The notes below the pieces were generated by a model. The model had not been told where the DNA came from. It was given only the letters and a program-made list of their open reading frames with translations, and searched no databases. A DNA stretch of 63,677 nucleotides from Sphingomonas sp. PAMC 26621 (GTDB lineage: Bacteria > Pseudomonadota > Alphaproteobacteria > Sphingomonadales > Sphingomonadaceae). A program made the position numbers and the translations under genes. The stretch lies in NCBI RefSeq assembly GCF_000251145.1, contig NZ_AIDW01000025.1:1-63677 (forward strand), read 5' to 3'. Below are positions 9,330 to 18,381 of this stretch, piece after piece; position 1 is the stretch's first letter, and the number at the start of each line of letters is the position of its first letter.

Positions 9330-9820
9330 CGTGGCTCCGTCTCGTCCGCCGCCGAAAGCAGATTTGTGATGATCGTTTCGAGCAGGCTCGTCAGGCGTTC
9401 CATATCCGCGGGAGATATGCCCGCCATCGCGGTCTGATCCACCCGGTCATCGAGCAACCCGAGCCGTTCCAGCGTCGGCATCGCCTGTGGCATGAGGTAG
9501 AGCCGGTTGACGCGGCGGTCGGCCTGGTCCGGGCGGCGTTCGACCCATTGCGCCGCCTCGAGACGATCGATCGTCTGCCCGGTCGTCACCGTGCCGATTT
9601 CCAGCATCTCGGCGATTTCGCGCTGCGTTGCCCCCTCGCGGACGTAGATTGCGGCGAGAACGCGCCACTGCGCGCGCGTGAGCGGCTTGCCGTCGGACAG
9701 CGACATACTGCGCGCGCGCTGATCGAAGCGCTTCCGCAGCAATTTGGTGATCAAAACCACCTGCGTCGCAAATCTACGGTTTGGCGGCGCGCCGCGGCCA
9801 CTGTCATCGATCGTGACCAT
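9326..9820 (-). CDS. MarR-family transcriptional regulator
   Basis: 164 residues with the winged-helix core (LTRAQWRVLAAIYVREG, QREIAEMLEIGTVTTGQTI, VERRPDQADRRVNRLYL), the signature of drug- or phenolic-responsive MarR/EmrR repressors. It lies divergent from the emrA-emrB-OprM-like operon, the usual arrangement in which the MarR protein represses both its own operon (with the SDR) and the pump until a small aromatic ligand binds. The 214-bp divergent gap contains candidate operators. Confidence 0.9.
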   Translation of the reverse strand: MVTIDDSGRGAPPNRRFATQVVLITKLLRKRFDQRARSMSLSDGKPLTRAQWRVLAAIYVREGATQREIAEMLEIGTVTTGQTIDRLEAAQWVERRPDQADRRVNRLYLMPQAMPTLERLGLLDDRVDQTAMAGISPADMERLTSLLETIITNLLSAADETEPR

Positions 9821-9912
9821 AACGCCGGTCGCTTCCTTTACTGTCCCCCGCGCACCGTCGGTACCAAATCCTGCCTGTCCGTCAAAGACTGATACTGCGC
9901 AGGCGGATCATG

Positions 9913-9940
9913 CGCTTGCGTACTATTCGCTTGCGCGCAA
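9913..9940. promoter_or_regulatory. Candidate MarR operator in the efflux divergent promoter
   Basis: Two copies of CGCTTGCG lie 16 bp apart (9913-9920 and 9929-9936). The second overlaps a perfect 10-bp palindrome TTGCGCGCAA (9931-9940). The site sits about midway between the MarR start and the membrane-fusion-protein start. Many MarR sites are TTGCG-type palindromes, so this is the best operator candidate. Assignment is inferred. Confidence 0.45.
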
Positions 9941-10034
9941 TGTCCTTTCGGTAGCAGAGCCGCCGGGAGCGCTCGATCCGGATCCGCTCGACTCGCAAGT
10001 CTGCCGACCCGCTGCTTTCGGTGAGCAAGGAAAT

Positions 10035-11180
10035 ATGAGCTTGGAAGATACCCCCGGCCGCTCGACGGATTATCCCAGCGTCGAGACGTCGCCCCCGGTC
10101 GAAAATCCCGCTCCGCGCGTGGCGGCGGTCGACCCGCAACCCCGCCGCCGTCGCAATTTCCGGACGCCGTTGCTCCTGCTGGCACCGGTCGTGGCCGTCA
10201 TCCTCGGCCTGTACTTCTATCTGAGCGGCGGGCGCTATCAGGCGACCGACAACGGCTATATCCAGTCCGGCCTGGTATCGGTCAGCGCGAACGTCAGCGG
10301 CCCGGTGGTGGCGGTCGCGGTGCGGAACAACCAGCATGTCCGTTCGGGCGACGTCCTGTTCCGGATCGATCCCGCCCCCTATCAGGCTGCGGTCGACGAG
10401 GCCGTCGCGGAACTGGCGACCGCGCAAGCGCAAGTCGGGTCACTGCGCGCCAACTTCCGCGAAGGCGAAGCCGCGCTGCAGGCCGGGCGCGACCGGCTGG
10501 CCTATGCGGTGCGCGAGGCCGCCCGACAGAAGGCGTTGCTCGCCGAAGGGATCTCGTCGCAGAACCAGTATGACCAGGCCGTGCTCGCGGCGCAGACCGC
10601 GCGCCAGCAGATCCAGACCTCGGTCCAGCAGAATGCGAGCGTCGCCGCGACGCTGACCGGAAGCGTGACCGCGCCGACCGACCGCCAGCCAGCGGTGCGC
10701 CGCGCGCAGGCGGCGCTCGAGCGCGCGAAGCTCAATCTGGGCTATACCGTCGTGCGCGCCGCGCAGGACGGGATCGTCACCAAGGTCGATCAGCTCCAGG
10801 TCGGCAGCTACGTCAGCGCCGCCAAGCCGGTGTTCACGCTCGCCAGCACGCGGTTGTGGGTCGAGGGGAATTTCAAGGAAGACCAGCTCAACCACATGCG
10901 GATCGGCCAGCGCGCGACGTTCAAGGTCGACGCCTTTCCCGATCTCGAGCTGACCGGCCGCGTCGCGAGCTTCAGCCCCGGCACCGGCAACAGCTTCGCG
11001 TTGCTGCCGCCCGAGAACGCCACCGGCAACTGGGTCAAGGTCGTCCAGCGCCTGCCGATCGAGTTCAGCATCGATCGGTTGCCGCGCGACCTCCCGCTCC
11101 ATGCGGGGCTGAGCGTCGAGGTCAAGGTCGACACCGGCTATCAGCGCCATCTGTTCGGCGGCGCGACGCAGGCACGATGA
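10035..11180 (+). CDS. EmrA-type HlyD-family membrane fusion protein of a drug efflux pump
   Basis: 381 residues from the ATG at 10035, which has AAGGA just upstream; longer in-frame starts run into the promoter region. One transmembrane segment at about 50-70 (TPLLLLAPVVAVILGLYFYL) is followed by a lipoyl half-motif (SGPVVAVAVRNNQHVRSGDV), a long alpha-helical hairpin and a beta-barrel. This is the periplasmic adaptor linking an inner-membrane MFS pump to an outer-membrane channel. The stop overlaps the EmrB-like start by ATGA. The gene set and order (adaptor, MFS, outer-membrane factor) match EmrAB-TolC/FarAB systems. Confidence 0.93.
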   Translation: MSLEDTPGRSTDYPSVETSPPVENPAPRVAAVDPQPRRRRNFRTPLLLLAPVVAVILGLYFYLSGGRYQATDNGYIQSGLVSVSANVSGPVVAVAVRNNQHVRSGDVLFRIDPAPYQAAVDEAVAELATAQAQVGSLRANFREGEAALQAGRDRLAYAVREAARQKALLAEGISSQNQYDQAVLAAQTARQQIQTSVQQNASVAATLTGSVTAPTDRQPAVRRAQAALERAKLNLGYTVVRAAQDGIVTKVDQLQVGSYVSAAKPVFTLASTRLWVEGNFKEDQLNHMRIGQRATFKVDAFPDLELTGRVASFSPGTGNSFALLPPENATGNWVKVVQRLPIEFSIDRLPRDLPLHAGLSVEVKVDTGYQRHLFGGATQAR

Positions 11181-12694
11181 CCGGCGCTTACCCGGACCCG
11201 GCGACCCGCAACATCATCACCGCCGCCGTGATGGCGGCAACGGTGATGAACTCGCTCGACAGCACAATCGCCAACGTCGCGCTCCCGCACATCCAGGGGA
11301 GCGTGTCGGCGTCGAGCGAGGAGATCACCTGGGTCCTGACGTCCTATATCGTCGCCGCCGCGATCATGACGCCGCTGACCGGCTGGCTGGCCGGACGGTT
11401 CGGGCGCAAGCGGCTGATGCTGTGGTCGATCGTCGGGTTCACCGTCGTCTCGGGGCTGTGCGGGCTTGCCAACAGCCTCGGCGAACTGGTCGGCTTCCGC
11501 CTGCTGCAAGGGGTGTTCGGCGCCGCGCTGGTGCCGATGAGCCAGGCGATCCTGCTCGATATCAACCCGCCCGAACGCCACGGCCCGGCGATGGCGGTGT
11601 GGGGCATGGGCGCGATCCTGGGGCCGATCATCGGGCCTGCGCTCGGCGGCTGGCTGACCGACAATCTGTCGTGGCGCTGGGTCTTCTACATCAACCTGCC
11701 GATCGGCATCCTCGCCTTCATCGGCCTGTCGGGGTTCCTGACCGAGACCAAGGATTCAACGCGGCCACGGCTCGACATCTTCGGCTTCGCGATGCTGGCG
11801 CTCGCGCTGGGCTCCTTCCAGCTGATGCTCGACCGCGGGCAGACCAAGGACTGGTTCAGCTCGCTCGAAATCTGCATCGAGGGCGCGATGGCGCTGTTCT
11901 TCGGCTATCTGTTCGTCGTCCAGACGCTGACCGCGCGTCAGCCGTTCATCGACATCGGCATGTTCAAGGATCGCAACTTCCTGACGGGTTCGATATTCGG
12001 CTTCTTCCTCGGCACCGTGCTGTTCGGCGTGCTGGCGCTGTTGCCGACGATGCTCGAGACGCTGATGGGCTATCCGGTGGTGCTGACCGGACTCGTCACC
12101 GCGCCGCGCGGGATCGGGACGCTCATCTCGATGATCATCGTCGGGCGAGTAATCAAGCGGGTCGATGCGCGGCTGCTGATCCTGATCGGCTTCGGACTTG
12201 CCGCCTATTCGCTCCACATGATGTCGGGCTTCTCGCTCGGGATGAGCGAACGGCTGGTGATCATCTCCGGGTTCATCCAGGGGCTCGGCACCGGGCTGGT
12301 GTTCGTGCCGCTGACAACGATCGCGTTCGCGACGCTCGATCCCAAATATCGCAACGAAGGCGCGGCGATGTTCACGCTGACGCGCAACATCGGCTCGGCG
12401 GTCGGCATCTCGGTGCTCCAGGCAATGACGATCCGCAATTCGGCGACCGTCCACGCCCGGCTGACCGAAGGGATCCGCCCGGACAATCCCGCGCTGCCCG
12501 GCGGGTTCGATTTCGACCTGCCGAGCGCGGTCGCGGCGATGAACGCGCAGATCACCCGCCAGGCGTCGATGGTGTCGTACATCGACGCGTTCTGGATGCT
12601 TTTCGTGCTGACCCTCGCGGTGATCCCGCTGCTGCTCCTGATGCGCGGCCCGCGCAAAGGCGCGGCGGCCGGACCCACCATCCATATGGACTGA
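11177..12694 (+). CDS. EmrB/DHA2-family MFS multidrug transporter
   Basis: 505 residues with 14 predicted transmembrane segments, typical of DHA2 drug:H+ antiporters. Seen: NSLDSTIANVALPHI near residue 25 (motif D1), GWLAGRFGRKRL (motif A), and the motif C region WGMGAILGPIIGPALGG. The ATG overlaps the adaptor stop by four bases. It should pump hydrophobic compounds out of the cytoplasm or inner leaflet into the EmrA-like adaptor. The substrate is unknown. Confidence 0.94.
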   Translation: MTGAYPDPATRNIITAAVMAATVMNSLDSTIANVALPHIQGSVSASSEEITWVLTSYIVAAAIMTPLTGWLAGRFGRKRLMLWSIVGFTVVSGLCGLANSLGELVGFRLLQGVFGAALVPMSQAILLDINPPERHGPAMAVWGMGAILGPIIGPALGGWLTDNLSWRWVFYINLPIGILAFIGLSGFLTETKDSTRPRLDIFGFAMLALALGSFQLMLDRGQTKDWFSSLEICIEGAMALFFGYLFVVQTLTARQPFIDIGMFKDRNFLTGSIFGFFLGTVLFGVLALLPTMLETLMGYPVVLTGLVTAPRGIGTLISMIIVGRVIKRVDARLLILIGFGLAAYSLHMMSGFSLGMSERLVIISGFIQGLGTGLVFVPLTTIAFATLDPKYRNEGAAMFTLTRNIGSAVGISVLQAMTIRNSATVHARLTEGIRPDNPALPGGFDFDLPSAVAAMNAQITRQASMVSYIDAFWMLFVLTLAVIPLLLLMRGPRKGAAAGPTIHMD

Positions 12695-12699
12695 TCCGC

Positions 12700-14214
12700 A
12701 TGCGTTACCGCTTCACGATCCCGCTGCTGGCGGCAACCGCGCTCGCGGGTTGCACCGTCGGCCCCGACTTCGCCCGCCCCAAGGCACCCGCGACCGAGGC
12801 CTATCTGCCTGCGCGCGAGCAGGCCACCCCCGCGGGCGCGCCGGGGATCGCGTTCGGCGCGGGGCCGGTCCGGCGCTGGTGGACGGCGTTCGGATCGCCC
12901 GACCTCGATGCGCTGGTCGACCGCGCGATCGCGAACAACCGGAGCCTTGCCGCAAGCAACGCGACGCTCGCGGCAGCGCAGGACGAGCTGCGCGCAGTGG
13001 CCGGGCGGCGGCTGCCGCAGATCGACGCGACCGCGCGGGTCGATCAACAACAGGTCAATCTCGCCGGCTTCGGCTTTTCAGGGGGCAATCCGCTCGCGCC
13101 TGCAGGCAACCCTGAATTCCATCTCTACTCGGTCGGCGGCGGGATCAGCTACGATCTCGACCTGTTCGGCGGGCTGCGCCGCCAGGTCGAACAGAGCGCC
13201 GCGCAGGTCGAGGCACAGCAACGCCAGACCGAGGCGGCGCATCTCGCGATCGCGGGGCAGGTCGTCAACCAGGTGCTGACGGTCGCCGCGATCCGCGCGC
13301 AGGTCGCGACCGCCAACGCCTTGCTCGCGGACGATCTGCGCAACGTCGACCTGACGCAAAAACGCCGCGCGGGGGGCGAAGGTACGCTGGTCGAAGTGCT
13401 CAACGCGCAAAGCCAATATGCCGCGGATCGCGGCGACATCCCGCAACTGGAGCAGCAGTTGGCGGAAGCGCGGCATCTGCTCGCGACACTCGTCGGCGTC
13501 GCGCCCAGCGCGTTGGGCGCGACCGACTTCGACCTTGCCCGGTTGACCCTGCCGACGCAGGTCCCGGTCGCCCTTCCCTCCGAGCTCGTCCATCGCCGCC
13601 CCGACATCCTGCAGGCGGAAGCGAACCTGCACGCCGCCGCCGCGGGGATCGGCGTCGCGACCGCGCGGCTGTATCCCGACATCACGCTCGGCGCGACCGT
13701 GACGCAAGGCGCGCCGGGGATCGGTGATCTCGTCAAGAATGCGTTCCGGGGCTATGATATCTTCGCCGGGCTGACTGCGCCGATCTTCCACGGCGGGACC
13801 CTCAAGGCGCAACGCGCCGCGGCGATCGACCGCGCGCGGGCGAGCGATGCGACCTATCAGCAAACCGTTCTCGAGGCCTTCCAGCAGGTGGCCGACCTGC
13901 TTTCGGCAATCCAGAGCGATGCACGCTCGGTCGCCAACCAGAATGAGTCGGTGTCGGTGGCGGATCATTCGCGCAAGCTGTCACGCCGCAGTTTCCAGGT
14001 TGGCAATTCCGGTACCCTTCAGGTGCTCGAGACCGAGCGGCTGTACCAGCGCTCGAGCAATGCCCTCGTGGTCGCGCGCACACGGCAGTTCCTGAACGTC
14101 GCGCGCCTGTATGTCGCGACCGCGGGCGGCTGGGTCGATGCCGCGCAGCCACAATCGCTCCCTGCACGACAAGCCGTTCTAGGGGACGTTCCGGACGGCG
14201 CTGCGGCCCATTGA
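12700..14214 (+). CDS. OprM/NodT-family outer-membrane efflux lipoprotein
   Basis: 504 residues. A lipoprotein signal with lipobox LAGC (Cys near 19) is followed by CTVGPDFARP, the hallmark N-terminus of the NodT/OprM family. Two OEP repeats follow, with VPSELVHRRPDI-like text (LPSELVHRRPDILQAE). It forms the trimeric channel completing the tripartite pump. The ATG is six bases after the transporter stop. Confidence 0.94.
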   Translation: MRYRFTIPLLAATALAGCTVGPDFARPKAPATEAYLPAREQATPAGAPGIAFGAGPVRRWWTAFGSPDLDALVDRAIANNRSLAASNATLAAAQDELRAVAGRRLPQIDATARVDQQQVNLAGFGFSGGNPLAPAGNPEFHLYSVGGGISYDLDLFGGLRRQVEQSAAQVEAQQRQTEAAHLAIAGQVVNQVLTVAAIRAQVATANALLADDLRNVDLTQKRRAGGEGTLVEVLNAQSQYAADRGDIPQLEQQLAEARHLLATLVGVAPSALGATDFDLARLTLPTQVPVALPSELVHRRPDILQAEANLHAAAAGIGVATARLYPDITLGATVTQGAPGIGDLVKNAFRGYDIFAGLTAPIFHGGTLKAQRAAAIDRARASDATYQQTVLEAFQQVADLLSAIQSDARSVANQNESVSVADHSRKLSRRSFQVGNSGTLQVLETERLYQRSSNALVVARTRQFLNVARLYVATAGGWVDAAQPQSLPARQAVLGDVPDGAAAH

Positions 14215-14246
14215 GTTTTGCAGCTTTTTATCCGAACGCGCACGCC

Positions 14247-14930
14247 ATGCCCGAACAGCCCTCGTCACCCCGATCGCCCTATCCGGACCATGCGTTCGAA
14301 GCCTTTCTCTTCGACATGGACGGCACGCTGCTGACCTCGATCGAATCCGCCGAGCGGGTGTGGTCGCGCTGGCTTCGCCGACATGGGCTCGACCCGGTGA
14401 AGATCCTGCCGACGATCCACGGGGTGCAGACGCTCGAGACGATCACCCGGCTCGCCATCCCGGGGATCGACCCGCGCGAGGAGGCGGCGTGGATCGTCCG
14501 CGAGGAGATGACCGATCTCGACGGCGTTCGCGCGATTGCGGGCGCGGTCGACTTCGTCGGCAGCCTGCCGGACGACGGCTGGGCGATCGTGACCTCGGCC
14601 ACGCGCCAGCTCGCCGAGGCCCGGCTCGCCGCCGCCGGGCTGACCGCGCCGCTGCTGTTCATCACCGCCGAGGATATTGCGGTCGGCAAGCCCGCGCCCG
14701 ATTGCTACATCGCGGCGGCGCGGCGCTTGGGCAAGGATGTCACCCGGTGCGCCGTGTTCGAGGACGCGCCCGCCGGGATCGCGGCGGGGCGCGCCGCCGG
14801 GGCACCCGTGGTCGTCATCACCGCAACGCATGCGCACCCCGTCGAAACGGAATATCCGGCCGTCCGCGATTACGTGGGGCTGACCACGATCCACCACGAG
14901 GGAACGATCCGGCTGGCCCCGGCGCGCTAG
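14247..14930 (+). CDS. HAD-superfamily sugar-phosphate phosphatase (beta-phosphoglucomutase-like)
   Basis: About 227 residues. Motif I is FDMDGTLL, motif II TSAT, motif III/IV GKPAPDCY ... EDAPAGIAAG. This is the CbbY/GPP/DOG phosphatase subgroup, hydrolysing small sugar phosphates. I use the ATG at 14247; a TTG at 14211 overlapping the previous stop would add 12 residues. It follows the efflux genes without a clear terminator, so read-through is possible. Exact substrate unknown. Confidence 0.85.
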   Translation: MPEQPSSPRSPYPDHAFEAFLFDMDGTLLTSIESAERVWSRWLRRHGLDPVKILPTIHGVQTLETITRLAIPGIDPREEAAWIVREEMTDLDGVRAIAGAVDFVGSLPDDGWAIVTSATRQLAEARLAAAGLTAPLLFITAEDIAVGKPAPDCYIAAARRLGKDVTRCAVFEDAPAGIAAGRAAGAPVVVITATHAHPVETEYPAVRDYVGLTTIHHEGTIRLAPAR

Positions 14931-15061
14931 GAAACGTTCGCCCCGAGCGTCCCTGGCATGGCCAGCAAAGGCGCTAGCCTGTTGAAACATGACAAATTTG
15001 AGAATTGCTCGCGACCGATCCTGCGGTGATACGCAGGGTGAAGAAGCGAGAGGATGCTAGA

Positions 15062-15829
15062 ATGGCGGACGGTCGATGCGTTGTGGTGAGCGGCGCGGAA
15101 AGCGGGATCGGCGCGGCCTGCGCGGTTGCGTTCGGGGCACAGGGCGACAAGGTCGTGGTGCTGTTCCATGATGCCCGCAACGACGGCAGCGACACCGTCG
15201 CCCGGGTCAAGGCCGCCGGCGGAGATGCGATTGCGGTCCAGTGCGACGTCGGCGACGAGGCATCGGTAGAGACCGCATTTGCGACCGCCGAACGGACCTT
15301 TGGCCTGGTCAGCGTGCTCGTCAATTCCGCCGGGATCAACATGGCGGGCGTCCCGGTCCGCCAGATGACGGTCGCGCAGTGGCAGCGGATGCTCGATACC
15401 GATCTGACCGGTGCCTTCCTGACATCGCGCCGCTTCGTCCGGGATCGGCCGGCGAATGCGCCAGGCGCGATCATCCACATTTCGTCGATCCACGCCTATG
15501 CGGTCCGGTCGGGTGGTGCAGATTATTGCGCCGCCAAGGGCGGGCTGACCAACCTGATCGAGACGCTCGCGATCGAGGAAGCGCCCAATGGCATCCGCGT
15601 CAACGCGATCGAACCCGGCATGATCCTGACGCCGATGAACGAGCGCGCCAGCGCCGATCCGACCTACCGCAAGACGCTCGAGCAGAATATTCCGCTGAAG
15701 CGGGCCGGACGCCCGGAGGAGGTCGGCGATCTCGCCGTCTTCCTCGCCTCGGACAAGGCGACCTATATCACCGGCGCGCGGATCGTGATCGACGGCGGCC
15801 TGTCGCTGATGCAGGCACTCGGCGCATGA
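15062..15829 (+). CDS. SDR-family oxidoreductase (glucose/ribitol dehydrogenase-like)
   Basis: 255 residues. Seen: SGAESGIGAACA cofactor motif, D-V-G adenine-ring site, NSAG, catalytic YCAAKGG, and the C-terminal GARIVIDGGLSLMQ. The ATG at 15062 has GAGAGG upstream; an ORF start at 15005 is less likely. The stop overlaps the GH130-like gene start (ATGA). The tight pairing with a glycoside-active enzyme suggests that it oxidises the released sugar, but that is inference. Confidence 0.87.
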   Translation: MADGRCVVVSGAESGIGAACAVAFGAQGDKVVVLFHDARNDGSDTVARVKAAGGDAIAVQCDVGDEASVETAFATAERTFGLVSVLVNSAGINMAGVPVRQMTVAQWQRMLDTDLTGAFLTSRRFVRDRPANAPGAIIHISSIHAYAVRSGGADYCAAKGGLTNLIETLAIEEAPNGIRVNAIEPGMILTPMNERASADPTYRKTLEQNIPLKRAGRPEEVGDLAVFLASDKATYITGARIVIDGGLSLMQALGA

Positions 15830-16872
15830 CCGACGGCGTTCCTGCCGCCCGGACGTCGACGGTCCCCGCCACCAGCCAGTCTGAAATCGCGCCCGGCATC
15901 CCCGTCGTCCGCTCGAAGCTCCCCGCCGACAGCGTGACGGGGGACCGCAAGGTCCTCGTCTATCCATCCCCCGGTCTCGTCGATTTCAACGTGCACGCGC
16001 TTGAGGATATCCACCTGATGGGCCCCGCAGCGCTGATGGCGCGCGATCTGATGAGCCCGTTCGTCTGGCTGGAACCGGACGGCCGGTTCGGCATCATGGT
16101 GCGCGCGGTGACCCGGCCAGGCGAACCGATGACCGATACCGGAATCATCTGGGGCGGATGGAGCGACGACGGCGTCCATTTCAATATGCTCGACCAGCCG
16201 TCGATCCTCCCCGGTGCCACGGGCGAGAAGGACTCCGGCGGAGTGGAGGACCCGACCGTCGTCAAGATGGCGGACGGCAGCTACGTCGTCTATTATACCG
16301 GCGTCGAGGCGGACATGGCGCATGGCGAGATGTTCTACGCCACCGGGCCGAGCCTCGAAAAGCTGGTGAAGTCCGGGGTCGCGCTTGCCTCGACCAAGTC
16401 GCTCGGCAACACCAAGGAAGCGACGATCGATCGCGAGAAGGACGGCCGCTGGAGCCTGTTCTACGAATATGCGAGCGACGGCGCGAGCCGGATCGGTCTG
16501 GCGATCGGCGCGAACGTCGACGGGCCGTGGGACGAACAACCGACGCCGTTCATGCCGCGCGAGGATGGCTGGGACAATTGGCATCTCTCGACCGGCCCGA
16601 TGCTGCTCGACGATCCCGAAATGCCGGTGATGTTCTATAACGGCGCGACGCACGACGCCCGCTGGCGGATCGGCTGGGTCGCGTTCGACCGCGCGCTGTC
16701 CCGCGTGGTGGATCGCTGCATCGAACCCTTGATCACGCCGCCGCCGGTGCCCGACCGGACCGCGAGCGACATCGCGTTTGCGGCATCGGTCACCAGTCGA
16801 GACGGCGAGATCTGGCTATACTATTCGCTTGAGGACCGACGGCTGTCGCGCGCCCGACTGAGGCGGAGCTGA
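15826..16872 (+). CDS. GH130/GH43-like five-bladed beta-propeller glycosidase or phosphorylase
   Basis: 348 residues without a signal peptide, so probably cytoplasmic. Propeller-type repeats carry acidic motifs GGVEDPTVVK (about 143-152), GNTKEATIDREKDG and the late WRIGWVAFDRALSRVVDR block. The order matches GH130 phosphorylases/hydrolases acting on beta-mannosides, although the match is from pattern only. It is translationally coupled to the SDR upstream. A role in intracellular breakdown of a mannose-containing disaccharide is plausible. The actual substrate, and whether it uses phosphate or water, cannot be read here. Confidence 0.7.
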   Translation: MTDGVPAARTSTVPATSQSEIAPGIPVVRSKLPADSVTGDRKVLVYPSPGLVDFNVHALEDIHLMGPAALMARDLMSPFVWLEPDGRFGIMVRAVTRPGEPMTDTGIIWGGWSDDGVHFNMLDQPSILPGATGEKDSGGVEDPTVVKMADGSYVVYYTGVEADMAHGEMFYATGPSLEKLVKSGVALASTKSLGNTKEATIDREKDGRWSLFYEYASDGASRIGLAIGANVDGPWDEQPTPFMPREDGWDNWHLSTGPMLLDDPEMPVMFYNGATHDARWRIGWVAFDRALSRVVDRCIEPLITPPPVPDRTASDIAFAASVTSRDGEIWLYYSLEDRRLSRARLRRS

Positions 16873-17087
16873 ACCGGGCGCGCGGTGACGGGGGCCGCGC
16901 CGTCGATCCCCGCTCCGAGCGCGAACACGCCCGATACGGATAACGCATTGCCGATATCGTGGCGGGGTAATACCGCGATCGGCCATGATGAGCGATCGCG
17001 CCTGTGGAGCGTTCGAGGGCGACCCCTCGATGAGTCCCGTGCAAAGCATCGAGCGTCATCGCGAGAATTGGACAAGGATCGGAACCG

Positions 17088-18314
17088 ATGCGCAAATATG
17101 ACGTCGTCATCGTAGGCGCAGGCCACGGAGGTGCGCAGGCCGCAATCGCGCTCCGCATGGCCAAGTTCGACGGCAGCATCGTGATGATCGGCGACGAGCC
17201 GGACTTGCCATATGAGCGACCGCCGCTTTCGAAGGACTATCTGTCGGGCAAGCGCGATTTCGACCGGATCCTGATCCGTCCGGCGCGGTTCTGGGCGGAT
17301 CGCGGGATCGAGATGCGCGCCAATGCCCGCGTCGTCGCGGTCGATCCAACGGCGAAGACCGTCACCCTGCAGACGGGCGAAGCGATCGGCTATGATCAAC
17401 TGGTCTGGGCGACCGGTGGTCGGGCGCGTCGGCTGACCTGCCCGGGGGCACATCTGCGCGGCGTTCACACGGTCCGCACCCGCGCCGATGCCGACCGGAT
17501 GATCGCCGAGCTCCCCGCCGTGACGCGCGCGGTGGTGATCGGCGGCGGATTCATCGGGCTCGAGGCGGCGGCCGTGCTTCGCACGTTCGACAAGGCGGTA
17601 ACCGTGCTCGAGGCGCTCGACCGCGTGCTCGCCCGCGTCGCAGCCGAGCCGCTCTCGCGGTTCTACGAAGCGCAGCACCGCGCGCATGGGGTCGACCTGC
17701 GGCTTGGCGTGGCGGTCGACGGTATCGAGGGGCGTGACGGCGCGGTCTGTGGCGTCCGGCTCGCGGACGGGACGGTGCTTGCCTGCGATCTGGTCGTGGT
17801 CGGGATCGGGATCGTGCCCGAGGTCGAACCACTGCTGACCGCGGGGGCCGAGGGCGGGAACGGAGTCCGCGTCGACGCGCAATGCCGCACCAGCCTGAGC
17901 GACGTGTTCGCGATCGGCGACTGCACCTTGCACGCCAATCGTTACGCCGCCGGCCCGGCAATCCGGCTCGAATCGGTGCAGAACGCGAACGATCAGGCCA
18001 CGATCGTTGCAAAGACGATCGTCGGCCAGCATGTCGCTTATGACGCGGTGCCGTGGTTCTGGTCGGATCAGTACGACCTCAAGCTGCAGACCGTCGGCCT
18101 GTCGATCGGCTACGACCAGACAGTCGTTCGCGGCGATCCGGCGACACGCAGCTTTTCGGTCGTGTATTTCCGGCAGGGTCGCGTGATCGCGCTCGACTGC
18201 GTCAACGCGGCGCGCGATTACGTCCAGGGCAAGCGGCTCGTGGTCGACGCCCTTGCGCCCGATCCCGCCGCCGTCGAAGATGCGAGCATCCCGCTGAAAA
18301 GCCTCGCCCTCTAA
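17088..18314 (+). CDS. FAD-dependent ferredoxin/rhodocoxin reductase
   Basis: 408 residues. FAD Rossmann motif YDVVIVGAGHGGAQAA at the N-terminus, PYERPPLSKDYL (typical of putidaredoxin/rhodocoxin reductases), NAD motif VVIGGGFIGLEAA near 146-158, and the second FAD motif DVFAIGDCTLH. These enzymes pass electrons from NADH to a [2Fe-2S] ferredoxin serving a P450 or Rieske oxygenase. No ferredoxin or P450 gene is adjacent, so the partner is elsewhere. AAGGA precedes the ATG. Downstream genes for an acyl-CoA dehydrogenase and nicotinamidase are co-directional. Confidence 0.9.
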   Translation: MRKYDVVIVGAGHGGAQAAIALRMAKFDGSIVMIGDEPDLPYERPPLSKDYLSGKRDFDRILIRPARFWADRGIEMRANARVVAVDPTAKTVTLQTGEAIGYDQLVWATGGRARRLTCPGAHLRGVHTVRTRADADRMIAELPAVTRAVVIGGGFIGLEAAAVLRTFDKAVTVLEALDRVLARVAAEPLSRFYEAQHRAHGVDLRLGVAVDGIEGRDGAVCGVRLADGTVLACDLVVVGIGIVPEVEPLLTAGAEGGNGVRVDAQCRTSLSDVFAIGDCTLHANRYAAGPAIRLESVQNANDQATIVAKTIVGQHVAYDAVPWFWSDQYDLKLQTVGLSIGYDQTVVRGDPATRSFSVVYFRQGRVIALDCVNAARDYVQGKRLVVDALAPDPAAVEDASIPLKSLAL

Positions 18315-18381
18315 AGCGGCCGGCAATGCAAGCATCGTCGCGTTCCGCACTTGTCAGGCCCCCTCGTGACCGGAGACTGAA

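Noticed and set aside
16821..18350. Minus-strand 509-codon frame
   Set aside because: Antisense to the ferredoxin reductase gene with its two Rossmann motifs.
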